Part shown: positions 36,150 to 47,921 of the stretch, in pieces | Layout: each line of letters begins with the position of its first letter | Numbering within the stretch: position 1 is the first letter of the stretch | Assembly (NCBI GenBank): GCA_029931535.1 | Contig: JAQPZY010001415.1 | Coordinates: 496,001-560,000 of the forward strand | Source: Margaritifera margaritifera | Lineage: Eukaryota > Mollusca > Bivalvia > Unionida > Margaritiferidae | Reading direction: 5' to 3' | Length of the DNA: 64,000 nucleotides | The notes under the pieces: generated by a model | Told to the model about the DNA's origin: nothing | The model's input: the letters and a program-made list of their open reading frames with translations, nothing else | Database searches by the model: none | Program-made: the position numbers and the translations under genes

Positions 36150-37487
36150 CCTGAGATCTCCTGTTCGTTTCAGAGGGCTATTAGTGAAACTGAAGCCACA
36201 CAAGTTCCAGTCTGCTACTTTGTGAAAAATAGGGTCCTTGTGAGAAAATGGAGACCATCTGAGATACGCGCTTGTGACGCGTGGTCAGTGAGCTATCAAA
36301 TTGTCATTCCGAGGTCATATCGACAGGAAATTCTTAGTCTAGGCCACAAACCCCCTTGGCTGGTCATCTAGAAGTCAATAAGACCTATCACAAGATCTTG
36401 AATCATTTTGATTGGCCGAAACTTAAAAGGGACGCTTCTAAATACTGTAGATCTTGTCACACTTGTCAAATGGTAGGAAAACCCAATCAAAAGATACCTA
36501 AGGCTCATCTGCAACCTATTCCTGCATTTGATGAACCATTTAGTAGAATAATAGTAGACTGTGTTGGTCCTTTACCTAAAACCAAGTTAGGCAACCAATA
36601 CTTGTTGACCATCATGTGTACATCTACAAGATTTCCAGAGGTAATTCCTCTGAGAAATATAAAAACTAAAACTATTGTGAAAGCTTTGGTGAAGTTTTTT
36701 TACACTTGTTGGCCTTCCCAAATCTGTCCAGTCGGATCAAGAGCAATTTTATGTCTGGAATTTTCCAACAACTTATGCATGAATTAGGCATCCAACAATT
36801 TAAATCTTCTGCCTATCACCCTGAAAGTCAAGGTGCTTTGGAAAGATTTCGTCAAACTTTGAAGAATAATATTCGGTTATATTGCTTTGATACAGGAAAG
36901 GATTGGGATGAGCGTGTTCATTTGTTGTTGTTTGATGTTATGCATTCAAAAGATTAAATATTCTGCCTATCACCCTGAAACTCAAGAAGCTTTGGAAAGA
37001 TGTCATCAAACTTTGAAGAATATGATTCGGCCATATTGCTTTGATACACAAAAAGGATTCGAATGAGGGTGTTCGTGTGCTATTGTTTGCTGTTAGGGAA
37101 TCAGTTCAAGAGTCATTGGGTTTTAGTCCCTTTGAACTGGTTTTTGGACATACTGTCCGTGGACCATTGAAATTATTGAAAGAGAAACTTCTTTCAAATA
37201 CAGATTCAAAGATTAATCTTCTTGACCATGTCTCTGATTTCAAATATAAATTGTGCAAGGTTTGTGAAGTAGCAAGAACTTATTTTCACTCAAAAATAAA
37301 AGTATGACAGAAATACACAGGAAAGGAGTTTTCGGCCTGGTGAGAAAGTTCTGGCTCTCTTGCCCATACCTCAAAACCTTCTTTGGACTAAATTGTATGG
37401 TCCTTGTACAGTTGAAAAGAAAGCAAATGACTTCAATTATATCATTAAAACTCCTAGGAGGCGGAAACAGAAACGGAGTACTTTGAC
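36150..37487 (+). pseudogene. Integrase relic (zinc-binding, core and C-terminal domains)
   Basis: From about 36,356 the frame reads AGHLEVNKTYHKILNHF and YCRSCHTCQ (HHCC zinc-binding domain). The core follows with the first Asp in IIVDCVGPLP, the second Asp in a frameshifted QSDQ near 36,734, and Glu in SAYHPESQGALERF. The region 36,802-36,955 is repeated in diverged form at 36,956-37,109. Next come LGFSPFELVFGHT and the C-terminal reading LLPIPQNLLWTKLYGP, close to Gypsy integrase ends. The integrase lies upstream of reverse transcriptase. All three catalytic residues can be found, but in different frames. Confidence 0.75.
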
Positions 37488-37689
37488 TGAGATAGCCCAG
37501 TTAATTATTATATTAATTTAGTTGTACCTGTCCCACTCAGTGAGGATGTAAACGATGGAATACAATCTGAATGTAGTAATTCTAGTTTGAACAACCTTTG
37601 AAATTCATAAATATTGAACAATCTGGACTAGAAACTTTTACATCTAGAACAACAGAAAAGAAATTAACTAAAACAACTGCATGAGAATG

Positions 37690-38270
37690 AGCACTTGTTT
37701 CCTGATGTTCCTGCATGAACAATTACATCTATCATGACGTTCACATTGTACATTCTACACCTGTGAAACAGCATCCTTACAGGATGAGTCCTCTCTTCAA
37801 TATTTAGTGGAGAATGATTTTATAGAAACAAGTAAAAATAAATGGAGTTCACCATGTATTCTTGTGCCTAAGCCAGATAATACATTCCGCATGTGTATTG
37901 AACATAGAAAAGTCAACAATGTCAACAAAATGGATTCATTTCCAATGCCAAGAATGGATGATTGCAATGATAAAATAAGAAATGCGAAATATGTCACCAA
38001 GTTTGACCTTTTAAAAGGATTTTGGCAAATTCCACTCACGGAAAGGGCAAATGAAATTTCAGCATTTGTAACTCCAGATGGACGTTATCAAATTCCAGCG
38101 TCGTACGAACATGGTAACATCTGGTCTAGATAATTTTGATACGTATATCGATGACGTCATTATCTACAACGACACTGGAGAAGATTACTTGGAAACCATT
38201 CGGAAATTCTTCGATCGACTCAGTGATGCAAATTTGACGATTAATTTAAGCAAAAAGTGAGTTTTGCTAT
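37690..38270 (+). pseudogene. Reverse transcriptase relic
   Basis: The plus-strand reading has KWSSPCILVPKPDNTFRMCI, then KFDLLKGFWQIPLTERA (motif A with its Asp) and SAFVTPDGRYQ. About 100 bases expected before the active-site motif are missing; the text jumps to TYIDDVIIYNDTGEDY at about 38,140 (motif C, YIDD intact). It then reads DRLSDANLTINLSKK and a stop. The N-terminal part at 37,690-37,800 is frameshifted. Confidence 0.75.
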
Positions 38271-38289
38271 ACTTGTGTCACATTTTTAG

Positions 38290-38886
38290 GACATTGTGGG
38301 ACAAAGTCAAGTTAAACCTGTAGAAGCTAAGGTCAAGGCTATCACTGAATTTGCTGTGCCTGTTTGTAAAAAGCAACTGATGCGAGTTTTAGGTAAGAAC
38401 TCCAAGTTTCATTGGTCTGACCAGTGTCAGGAATCCTTTGATAAATTAAAGGCTATGCTTAGGAATGCACCATGCACCAGTTCTTTCTGCACCAAATTTT
38501 AAATAATTATTTAAAATGACTGTTCATGCAAGTGATGTAGGAGTTTGTGAAGTATTGATTCAAGAAAACAAAAATGGTGTGAGTCATCCCCGGTGCTATT
38601 TTTCTAAAAAAAAAAAGTACACAAGCACCAGAAATATTATCTCACAATTTAGAAGGAATGTTTGCCTTTGATATTGGCTTTGCAACGTTTTGAAGTGTAT
38701 GTTAACTCGGCTCTTTCTGCAATTATTGTATACTGTGATCACAATCCTCTTACTTTCATCAACAAAATGAAACATAAAAATCGGAGATTGTTGAGATGGA
38801 GTTTAATACTGCAGGAATATAACACTGACATTTGACACATCAGGGAAAAAGACAATTCTATCGCAGATGCATTCTCACGTGTATAG
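38290..38886 (+). pseudogene. RT connection and RNase H relic
   Basis: The connection reads VKPVEAKVKAITEFAVPVCK (38,314 on). RNase H reads TVHASDVGVCEVLIQ at about 38,518, a decayed middle with a stop in TI*KECL, then YCDHNPLTFINKMKHKNRRL and IADAFSRV before a stop at 38,884-38,886. The palindromic and thumb part between about 38,390 and 38,400 is shortened. Pol ends here, with no integrase after it. Confidence 0.72.
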
Positions 38887-39010
38887 AAGTACCATATTGC
38901 TTTATTTTGTGTAATTAAGCTGAGTGTCATTTATAAGACATTTTCCTATGTAATTTTGATTATGCATATTCAAAGAAAGCTTCATTGCATACATCTTTCT
39001 TTTTCTTTAT

Positions 39011-39019
39011 GTGGGGAGG
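39011..39019 (+). promoter_or_regulatory. Polypurine tract
   Basis: GTGGGGAGG lies immediately before TGTTATG, the start of the 3' LTR, as expected for the plus-strand primer. Confidence 0.5.
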
Positions 39020-39259
39020 TGTTATGTATTGTGAATTTATAATATGTGTCCATGATTGTAAGTTGTACTTTAGTCAGATTGTAGTCATTTTGTAAACATG
39101 TTACATGGTATTTGAGTTCAAGGCTGGTTTTGTTAGCAGCTAGGCTGTTATTTCCATACCTTATTGTGACAAAAGTCAGGTACACAAAGTAACATTTTCC
39201 ATAAAAATTACCCATATTCTGATTTGAGAATTATCAGGTACACTCACACACACACACGG

Positions 39260-39354
<95 letters not shown>

Positions 39355-40261
39355 ATTGTTACGGAATTATGTATTAAATAATGGTATAGGTTTGTGATCT
39401 CTGCATAATAGTCTAACAACTGTCGTCTTGCAGAAAGTACATATACGGTATTTCAATGTGACTCAGTACATTAGGTCGTGGGAAGAATTATCAATTGTAA
39501 CAGTAGTATATCACGTGGTTTAGCGCGTGAGGCTATGAACTTCTGACCTAGATTCTATGATTCTTCAGAGTCAATACGTTATTGACTGTTCAAAAAACGT
39601 TGGTGTAAAAGTACTTAGCGATGTCACGCATAACCAAGTTTCTAATTGGTTCGGAAAGGGTTGCAATATTTCGAAATGCCCAGTTGTTAATCAAAGACGT
39701 AATGGGTTTTGTTTTGTTTCTGCGTAGTGGGAGACTATATTATAGGATAAATAGCAGCATTCTAGCATTCTTCATAGCTACACTGGATTGAGAAGTCATA
39801 AACGAATTTGGTTCTTTTTGTGTGTGGATATTCTACTTCAGAGATATTTATTTAATTTAATACAGTGCATTTAGGATTCAGTACTGTGTCTTGAACCTTT
39901 ATCAATTATACAGCTCCGTGGAATTATCGGAAATATTTCTATAACTTGTGATATTCTATATTCGCAAGGACTATTTGGAATTTATAACACTTGGATATAC
40001 TTTATTCTTATTAACACATTACGACAGTGAAGGTTACTTCATTCCGAACATACTACATTCGGAATATTTGGATTAACTTCCGGATCAGTGAACTTTAGAA
40101 CAATTTAGGACTTTTAAGGATATTCTATACTGTAAGTTATTTTAATTCTTTCACTTTGATTGTTTGTTGAAATAATTTAATATTGTAGGATATTTAATCT
40201 TTGTATTCTAAATCTTGAAAGCTTGTTTGAGTCTTTTCTTTTGTTACATTACCCTAGTCGT

Positions 40262-40265
<4 letters not shown>
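39020..40265 (+). repeat. Putative 3' LTR
   Basis: Starts TGTTATG right after the polypurine tract and ends CGTAACA (terminal inverted repeats with one mismatch). It includes a CA/TA microsatellite at 39,241-39,351. It is about twice as long as the 5' LTR and mostly unlike it, but the last part shares features with it (ACTGTAAGT region, TAGTC-TAACA end). It is followed directly by another TA microsatellite. Confidence 0.5.
39241..39351. repeat. (CA)n(TA)n microsatellite within the 3' LTR
   Basis: CA run then TA run; the coding frames here are artefacts. Confidence 0.95.

Positions 40266-40322
<57 letters not shown>
40266..40322. repeat. (TA)n microsatellite at the 3' LTR end
   Basis: Starts immediately after the LTR terminal TAACA. 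Confidence 0.95.
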
Positions 40323-40326
<4 letters not shown>

Positions 40327-40452
40327 TAGTAAACAAGAGATCATTCAGGTTCTAGGAGTCTTGTTTTAAACATTAGTCTGTTAAGAAGCTATTTTAATAC
40401 TCAGATGTTACAGTTGTGAAAACCAGATATAATTCAGAGAGAGGAATTATTT

Positions 40453-40667
40453 ATTTAAAACATTCATTGGAAATACTAAAGTGCTCATAGATTGTAGGAC
40501 TTTTGGGGATTTATGCGAATTCATTCAAAACATTCCGGATTACATCACTGTGGTACATCAGGACATTCAAGACTTGTGGTACATCAGGACATTCAAGACT
40601 TGTGATACATCAGGACATTCAAAGCTATTGAAATTCATTTGGAACATTATATATTTTTAGACTTGTG
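40453..40667 (+). repeat. LTR-derived fragment matching 33,881-34,069
   Basis: Shares ATTCATTGGAAATACTAAAG-like text through to CATTATATATTTTTAGACTT with the 5' LTR. It carries three copies of the approximately 27-bp subrepeat (GGTACATCAGGACATTCAAG) against two in the 5' LTR. Confidence 0.7.
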
Positions 40668-41529
40668 TCATTTTGAGCGAAATACTTCTACATTCTTGTC
40701 TTAAACGTTATCACTACACATCCTTATTTTGTCTGCGTTAGTTGAAAAAGTACACTATGTTTACTTTTTTCTGCAAATTAATGAATGCTTTGTTACAAAA
40801 CTATTCTCTCATCAAACTGTATATTTTCAAGCTATCTATCTTTCTTTGAAGATTATCTGAACGCATTGTGCATGTCATCTCCCTTACTCGTTTTTACTTT
40901 CTTTCTCTGCCCAGACGTATTTAGAGAAATGAACTATATATTTGTATTCATCTTTGTATTTTTCATACGCTTGCATGTGAACAATGTCTTCCTGCCACTG
41001 GTCATCCAAGTAACCCATATATACCCTTCTGTTCGAAAATCCTTTATTTTGCTTGCTTGTATAATGTGTAGTTTCATTGATACGTTAACCATTCTGTGAA
41101 TTCGTTGTGTGTCATTTTCCTTTTTTCTGTTTAATTTGTTACTACAATTGATTGATATTTGTGTAAGCAGCAGCACTTTCACGACCGCAGTAAATATATA
41201 TTGAATAGTGTTCTTTGACAGCCATTTAAAACTGTATGAAAACTTTCAGAGAATAGTTCTACGCCTGACCTATTGCCTTTTGGCGTTACCAGCTAACCAA
41301 CATGACATCCGTCTGCAACGTAAACTTTAAATTTCATCAATTTGTAACATTTGTTCGCTCTTTCCAAACGTAGGAATGATTTTAGATTCATGTCAATTTC
41401 TTTTTTCATATTATGGGTTGATTCAAAAATACCTACTTCCTATACTAAATCATCATATACTGTATGAAATGAAATTTTGTTCTCCTTGAATTATATTTCC
41501 CTTTTTTTTCTTTCTTTTTTTAAATGGAT

Positions 41530-43568
41530 CTTGGGACTAACTCATCCACATCAAATACGTAATTTATTCATTTTATATTCATCCTTATTAATACGTAATA
41601 TTATTAATTCCATATTTAGCCACATCAAATACGTAATTTATTCATCCCATATGTGTCCACATCAAATACGTAATTTATTCATTCCATATTTATCCGCATC
41701 AAATACGTAATTTATTCATTCCATATTTATTTACATCGGATACGTAATTTATTCATTCCATATTCATCCACATCAAATTCGTAATTTATTCCTTCCATAT
41801 TCATCAACATCAAATACGTAATTCATTCATTCCATATTTATCCAGATCAAATAAGTAGTTTATTAAGTCCATATTCATCCACATCAAATACATAATTTAT
41901 TCCTTCCATATTCATCTACATCAAATTCGTAATTTATTCCTTCCATATTCATCCACATCAAATTTGTAATTTATTCCTTCCATATTCATCCACATCAAAT
42001 TTGTAATTTATTCCTTCCATATTCATCCACATCAAATTTGTAATGTATTCCTTCCATATTCATCCACATCAAATTTGTAATTTATTCCTTCCATATTCAT
42101 CCACATCAAATTCGTAATTTATTCCTTCCATATTCATCTACATCAAATTCGTAATTTATTCCTTCCATTTTCATCCACATCAAATTCGTAATTTATTCCT
42201 TACATATTCATCCACATCAAATTCGTAATTTATTCCTTCCATATTCATCCACATCAAATTCGTAATTTATTCCTTCCATATTCATCTATATCAAATTTGT
42301 AATTTATTCCTTCCATATTCATCCACATCAAATTTGTAATTTATTCCTTACATATTCATCCATATCAAATTTGTAATTTATTCCTTCCATATTCATCCAC
42401 ATCAAATTTGTAATTTATTCCTTACATATTCATCCACATCAAATTCGTAATTTATTCCTTACATATTCATCCACATCAAATTTGTAATTTATTCCTTCCA
42501 TATTCATCCACATCAAATCCGTAATTTATTCCTTCCATATTCATCTACATCAAATTCGTAATTTATTCCTTCCATATTCATCTATATCAAATTTGTAATT
42601 TATTCCTTCCATATTCATCCACATCAAATTTGTAATTTATTCCTTCCATATTCATCCACATCAAATTTGTAATTTATTCCTTCCATATTCATCCACATCA
42701 AATTTGTAATTTATTCCTTCCATATTCATCCACATCAAATTTGTAATTTATTCCTTCCATATTCATCTATATCAAATTTGTAATTTATTCCTTCCATATT
42801 CATCCACATCAAATTCGTAATTTATTCCTTCCATATTCATCTATATCAAATTTGTAATTTATTCCTTCCATATTCATCCACATCAAATTTGTAATGTATT
42901 CCTTCCATATTCATCCACATCAAATTTGTAATGTATTCCTTCCATATTCATCCACATCAAATTCGTAATTTATTCCTTCCATATTCATCCACATCAAATT
43001 TGTAATTTATTCCTTACATATTCATCCACATCAAATTTGTAATTTATTCCTTCCATATTCATCTACATCACATTCGTAATTTATTCCTTCCATATTCATC
43101 CACATCAAATTTGTAATTTATTCATTACATATTCATCCACATCAAATTCGTAATTTATTCCTTCCATATTCATCTACATCACATTCGTAATTTATTTCTT
43201 CCATATTCATCTACATCATATTTGTAATGTATTCCTTCCATATTCATCTACATCACATTCGTAATTTATTCCTTCCATATTCATCTACATCATATTTGTA
43301 ATGTATTCCTTCCATATTCATCTACATCACATTCGTAATTTATTCCTTCCATATTCATCCACATCAAATTTGTAATTTATTCCTTCCATATTCATAAACA
43401 TCAAATTTGTAATTTATTCCTTACATATTCATCCACATCAAATTTGTAATTTATTCCTTCCATATTCATCCACATCATATTTGTAATTTATTCCTTACAT
43501 ATTCATCCACATCAAATTCGTAATTTATTCCTTCCATGTTCATCTACATCAAATTCGTAATTCATTCG
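41530..43568. repeat. 37-bp satellite-like array (about 55 copies)
   Basis: Unit ATTCATCCACATCAAATTTG plus 17 bases. Degenerate units at the left give way to homogeneous ones. It lies in the large intron of gene B. Confidence 0.95.
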
Positions 43569-43611
43569 TTTTTATCAATCTTGATATAAGGACTGGTGAT
43601 ATCTCGATCTT

Positions 43612-44880
43612 ATCTGTAAATCTTCATCTTCTTATCATCACTAAATGAAAACTGTAAATCTTCATCTTTTTATCATCACTAAATGAAAACTGTAAATCTT
43701 CATATTTTTATCATCACTAAATGAAAACTGTAAATCTACATCTTCTTATCATCACTAAATGAAAACTGTAAATCTTCATCTTTTTATCATCACTAAATGA
43801 AAACTGTAAATCTTCATCTTTTTATCATCACTAAATGAAAACTGTAAATCTTCATATTTTTATCATCACTAAATGAAAACTGTAAATCTACATCTTCTTA
43901 TCATCACTAAATGAAAACTGTAAATCTTCATCTTTTTATCATCACTAAATGAAAACTGTAAATCTTCATCTTTTTATCATCACTAAATGAAAACTGTAAA
44001 TCTTCATATTTTTATCATCACTAAATGAAAACTGTAAATCTTCATCTTCTTATCATCACTAAATGAAAACTGTAAATCTTCATCTTTTTATCATCACTAA
44101 ATGAAAATTGTAAATCTTCATCTTTTTATCATCACTAAATGAAAATTGTAAATCTTCATCTTTTTATCATCACTAAATGAAAACTGTAAATCTTCATCTT
44201 TTTATCATCACTAAATGAAAACTGTAAATTTTCATCTTTTTATCATCACTAAATGAAAACTGTAAATCTTCATCTTTTTATCATCACTAAATAAAAACTG
44301 TAAATCTTCATCTTCTTATCATCACTAAATGAAAACTGTAAATCTACATCTTCTTATCATCACTAAATGAAAACTGTAAATCTTTATCTTGTTATCATCA
44401 CTAAATGAAAACTGTAAATCTTCATCTTCTTATCATCACTAAATGAAAACTGTAAATCTTCATCTTTTTATCATCACTAAATGAAAACTGTAAATCTTCA
44501 TCTTTTTATCATCACTAAATGAAAACTGTAAATCTTCATCTTTTTATCATCGCTAAATGAAAACTGTAAATCTTCATCTTTTTATCATCGCTAAATGAAA
44601 ACTGTAAATCTTAATCTTTTTATCATCACTAAATGAAAACTGTAAATTTTCATCTTTTTATCATCACTAAATGAAAACTGTAAATCTTCATCTTTTTATC
44701 ATCACTAAATGAAAACTGTAAATCTTCATCTTCTTATCATCACTAAATAAAAACTGTAAATCTTCATCTTCTTATCATCACTAAATGAAAACTGTAAATC
44801 TTTATCTTTTTATCATCACTAAATGAAAACTGTAAATCTTCATCTTTTTATCATCACTAAATGAAAGCTGTAAATTTTCA
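43612..44880. repeat. 38-bp satellite-like array (about 33 copies)
   Basis: Unit AAATGAAAACTGTAAATCTT plus 18 bases. Between about 43.68 and 44.05 kb, variants recur every 152 bp (four units): CATATTTTT at 43,699, 43,851 and 44,003, and CTACATC at 43,735 and 43,887. Confidence 0.95.
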
Positions 44881-45848
44881 TCTTTTCTAAAACACTGCAG
44901 GACATCTGTTTTATGTTTATTATTGACTAATCAAACATTTTCTTTTCTTGATAAGTTATTTTATAGCACACAAAGTTTTGCCTGCAGTTTTATCCAATCC
45001 AAACTTCTAAAAAAATATAATGCATCCGTTGATACTGAGATTATTGCTTTTATGTTAAACTGGTGAAATATTTCCACTGAACCTCTGAAAACTGTTTAAT
45101 TAATGATAATTCAGCTTTGGTCCATTAATTATGTTGTGTAAAAAAAATCATATAATATTTCGCTTCCACGAAATGCGCAATAAAAAAATTGAATTTAGTC
45201 TAGGGACCTTGAGGTAATTTTGTTTTTAAAAAATAATGAGTCATCCCGGGACTGTGGGGTATTTTTTGAGCATTGAATAAATTGACAGTACTGGAATTTG
45301 CATTTCTGAAATTGTTTCGATGTATTTAAATTTGAAAATATCGTAATAGTTTACTTTAACAAGTAGTCCAGCTCTGTCAATCTATAAATTCTGTGTGAAA
45401 ATTAAATTTACACAATTTATTTGACGAATGTTCACCTGCCACTAACTCGCAAGTTTTGCAGGGAATATACGACTAATTCTTTTTTTTTCCAAATATATTT
45501 TTATATTGCACAAAAACCAACTACTGTTGGAAAAAAGTATTATAGGCCAGAACGTGAATATTAATGTCTCGTGAAAACATCTGGCATATAACGAATTCAA
45601 TTCGTGTCGAAAATGGTATTCTTGTTCACATCTGGCATTATAACGAAGCCGATTCGTTTAGAAAATGGTATTTTTGTCTATTTGTACATTTGAACCTTGT
45701 GAATAGAGTTAGGCGAGTGTGGCAGCATAATAGGAGACTTAGATAGTCTGAAAATAATCAATGTTTGGACAAATTTGTTTCCAATAATCTAGGATATATC
45801 TATATATATATATCCTGCAGACAATATCACATAGTTAATTTAACTCAC

Positions 45849-45892
45849 CCGTGCATCAATGCGCATGTCAGTAGTACGGTGATGAGCCTCAT
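45849..45892 (-). CDS. EF-hand gene B, exon 1 (signal peptide)
   Basis: Paralogue of the exon at 7,524-7,567. It encodes MRLITVLLTCALMH plus two bases (GG), and ends at donor GTGAGT. The first G of the exon at 32,060 completes a Gly codon, so the phases agree. Substitutions between copies (K/R, S/A) keep the hydrophobic signal-peptide character, which suggests selection. The intron to exon 2 would be about 13.8 kb, against 4.8 kb in gene A; the difference is filled by an LTR element and two large tandem arrays. Transcription from an upstream non-coding exon near 47.92 kb is possible. Confidence 0.6.
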
Positions 45893-45971
45893 GTTCGGTA
45901 CAAACTTTAAAATAAGAGAGGCAGACGTCATGAATTAACAAAGATTACTGGTGGCATTTCGTTGTTAAGGC

Positions 45972-45977
<6 letters not shown>

Positions 45978-46018
<41 letters not shown>
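45978..46018. repeat. (TG)n microsatellite
   Basis: About 20 TG units upstream of gene B exon 1; copy 1 has a short TG/TCTG run at 7,651-7,680. Confidence 0.95.
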
Positions 46019-46020
<2 letters not shown>

Positions 46021-46186
46021 TTCTTTTTTTTTGTTCTATGCTTTTGGTAAACCTAGGCAATATTTTATGGTTCAGCAAGCAAATTCCAGGAACTGATGTT
46101 CCTCGCTTTTTGTAGAAAGAAGGGAAGTATAGTTTTTTAGAGGAACGGGCTAGGTGTCAATGATAGTAAATGTACATTTGTATAAG

Positions 46187-46306
46187 AAGACAGTACTGAT
46201 GACGTAGTATACTGACATTCGAAATCAGTTGAGACCTCATCAATAGAAGACAGTACTGATGACGTAGTATACTGACATTCGAAATCAGTTGAGACCTCAT
46301 CAATAG
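46187..46306. repeat. 60-bp tandem duplication (2 identical copies)
   Basis: Two units starting AGAAGACAGTACTGATGACG. Absent from the homologous place in copy 1 (about 7,880). Confidence 0.9.
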
Positions 46307-46395
46307 AAGGCTGTATGCAATATATGGATCCATTATTTAACGTCCATATCTCAACTAAGCGATGGCATGGGAAACTGATAAGCAAGTTCCGCTGA

Positions 46396-46483
46396 AGTTA
46401 TCACAGTGTAGACATTCATATACAATTTATCACAGTGTAGACATTCATATACAATTTATCACGGTGTAGACATTCATATAAAA
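46396..46483. repeat. 29-bp tandem repeat (3 copies)
   Basis: Unit TATCACAGTGTAGACATTCA plus 9 bases; single at about 8,020-8,050 in copy 1. Confidence 0.88.
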
Positions 46484-46527
46484 TGTTGTGGAAAGCCTTT
46501 CATAATTAAAGAAATTATTGAATGGAA

Positions 46528-47400
46528 ACAAAAGTGGGTGCGTCCAGCAATCAGGGACCACATCTCCACCAAATAATGAATGGGATATGATGCAGATTGA
46601 ACGCTGAAAAATCAGACTAAGCCAAGTGAGTTTGACAATCAGGGGACATAATTCCGCTTAAAGATGATGTTGCATGCCGAACAAGTACCTAGGCAACACT
46701 GAAAATCAAACTCAGTTGAACTCTCTTTAGTATTAAGCTGCCTACTACATTTGTTTAAAATCCAATTAGAGAGTCATTGTACAGAAACAAAAGTGGGTGG
46801 GTCTGACGATCAGGGGTCATAACTCTGCTAAATAACCTAGAATGCTGACAATCGAATTCAGACGAGATCTTGTCAATATCAAGCTGTGAATAAACTTTGG
46901 TTGAAATCCAATTAAAATTAATCGAGTTATTGTGCTGAAATAATTACAGTGACTGAGTCCGAAACCCCGCTATTTCTAAGAAAAGAAGACTTAGAAAGTT
47001 GATAATCTAAGAAATTAGGCTGAAATCCAATCATAAATAAAGGAGCTGTTGCGCAGTGATGAAAGTGGGTGGGTCCGTCAAACATGGGCTATAACACCGC
47101 TAAACAATGACACAGAATGCGGACAATCGGATTTATCTAAAGTCCCATCAATATCAAGCTGCATATAAACTTTGTTTTAAATCAAATGATAAATAAGGGA
47201 AATATTGTTAGGAAACAAAAGAGACGTGAAAAATCAGGAGCTATAACTCCGCAAATCTATGACACATAAGGCTGATAATTGAACGCATGCAAGCTTTGAT
47301 CAATATCAAGCTACGAAAGAATTTTTTCGATTTCTAATAATCAAGGGTGTTATTGTACGGAATAGACAGTGGGACGAACAGACGTACGGAAAGACAGACG
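46528..47400. repeat. Diverged tandem array, units about 90-175 bp (5-6 copies)
   Basis: Recurring words in the same order: GTGGGTGGGTC, CAGGGG-CATAACTCCGCTAAA, ATGCTGACAATCGAA, CAATATCAAGCTGC, AAACTTTGGTTGAAATCCAAT. It ends in a GACAGACG-rich stretch at 47,366-47,400. Non-coding; it looks like an old dispersed invertebrate repeat that amplified in place. Confidence 0.65.
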
Positions 47401-47921
47401 CAAAGAAGGAAGGAAGGACATGCCCAATTTAATATCCCGTGTTTTCTACGAAAAGCAGGAGACAAAAATAGAACTTAAGATAAGACTTCACCTACTCTCA
47501 CTACCTTCCAGATCCTCTGTCTCCACCCCCAACCGTTGCTGTGACTACTTTCCAGCTCCTCTGTCCCCACCCCCAACCGTTGCTGCGACAAATATGCCCT
47601 TTGATCATCTAGAAGTGATCGCAATAATCAAATGATAGGTTTGGCATTTTGTATGTGTATGGATTGCATTAGACTTTAATCCAAAGGATTTTTCTTAAAC
47701 TACTAATTTTCTTTTTCTGGAAGAAACCCGTGTAATAATTAATATTAAAATTTCTGACAAAATTTCTCTCAATATATTATTTATTTGTTTGTTTTTCAAA
47801 TAGCATACTATATGTTTTATGTTAATTTATGGATTCGTTACTCTATGACAGAAGCTGGCTAGAGACGTAAACCATTAAAACTTGTATAAATATCATTTTG
47901 CTAAGAAGAAGACATACTCAC

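Larger units (their letters stand above)
33590..40265 (+). mobile_element. Gmr1-like Ty3/Gypsy LTR retrotransposon, decayed, with integrase before reverse transcriptase
   Basis: The order on the plus strand is LTR, primer-binding site, gag, protease, integrase, reverse transcriptase, RNase H, polypurine tract, LTR. All protein segments are Gypsy-like, yet integrase precedes reverse transcriptase as in Ty1/copia. This order is known for the Gmr1-like group of Gypsy elements, which I take this to be. Every coding part carries stops or frameshifts, so it is not autonomous. It sits in the first intron of gene B in the antisense orientation. The two LTRs are not alike over most of their length, and no target-site duplication is evident. 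Confidence 0.75.
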
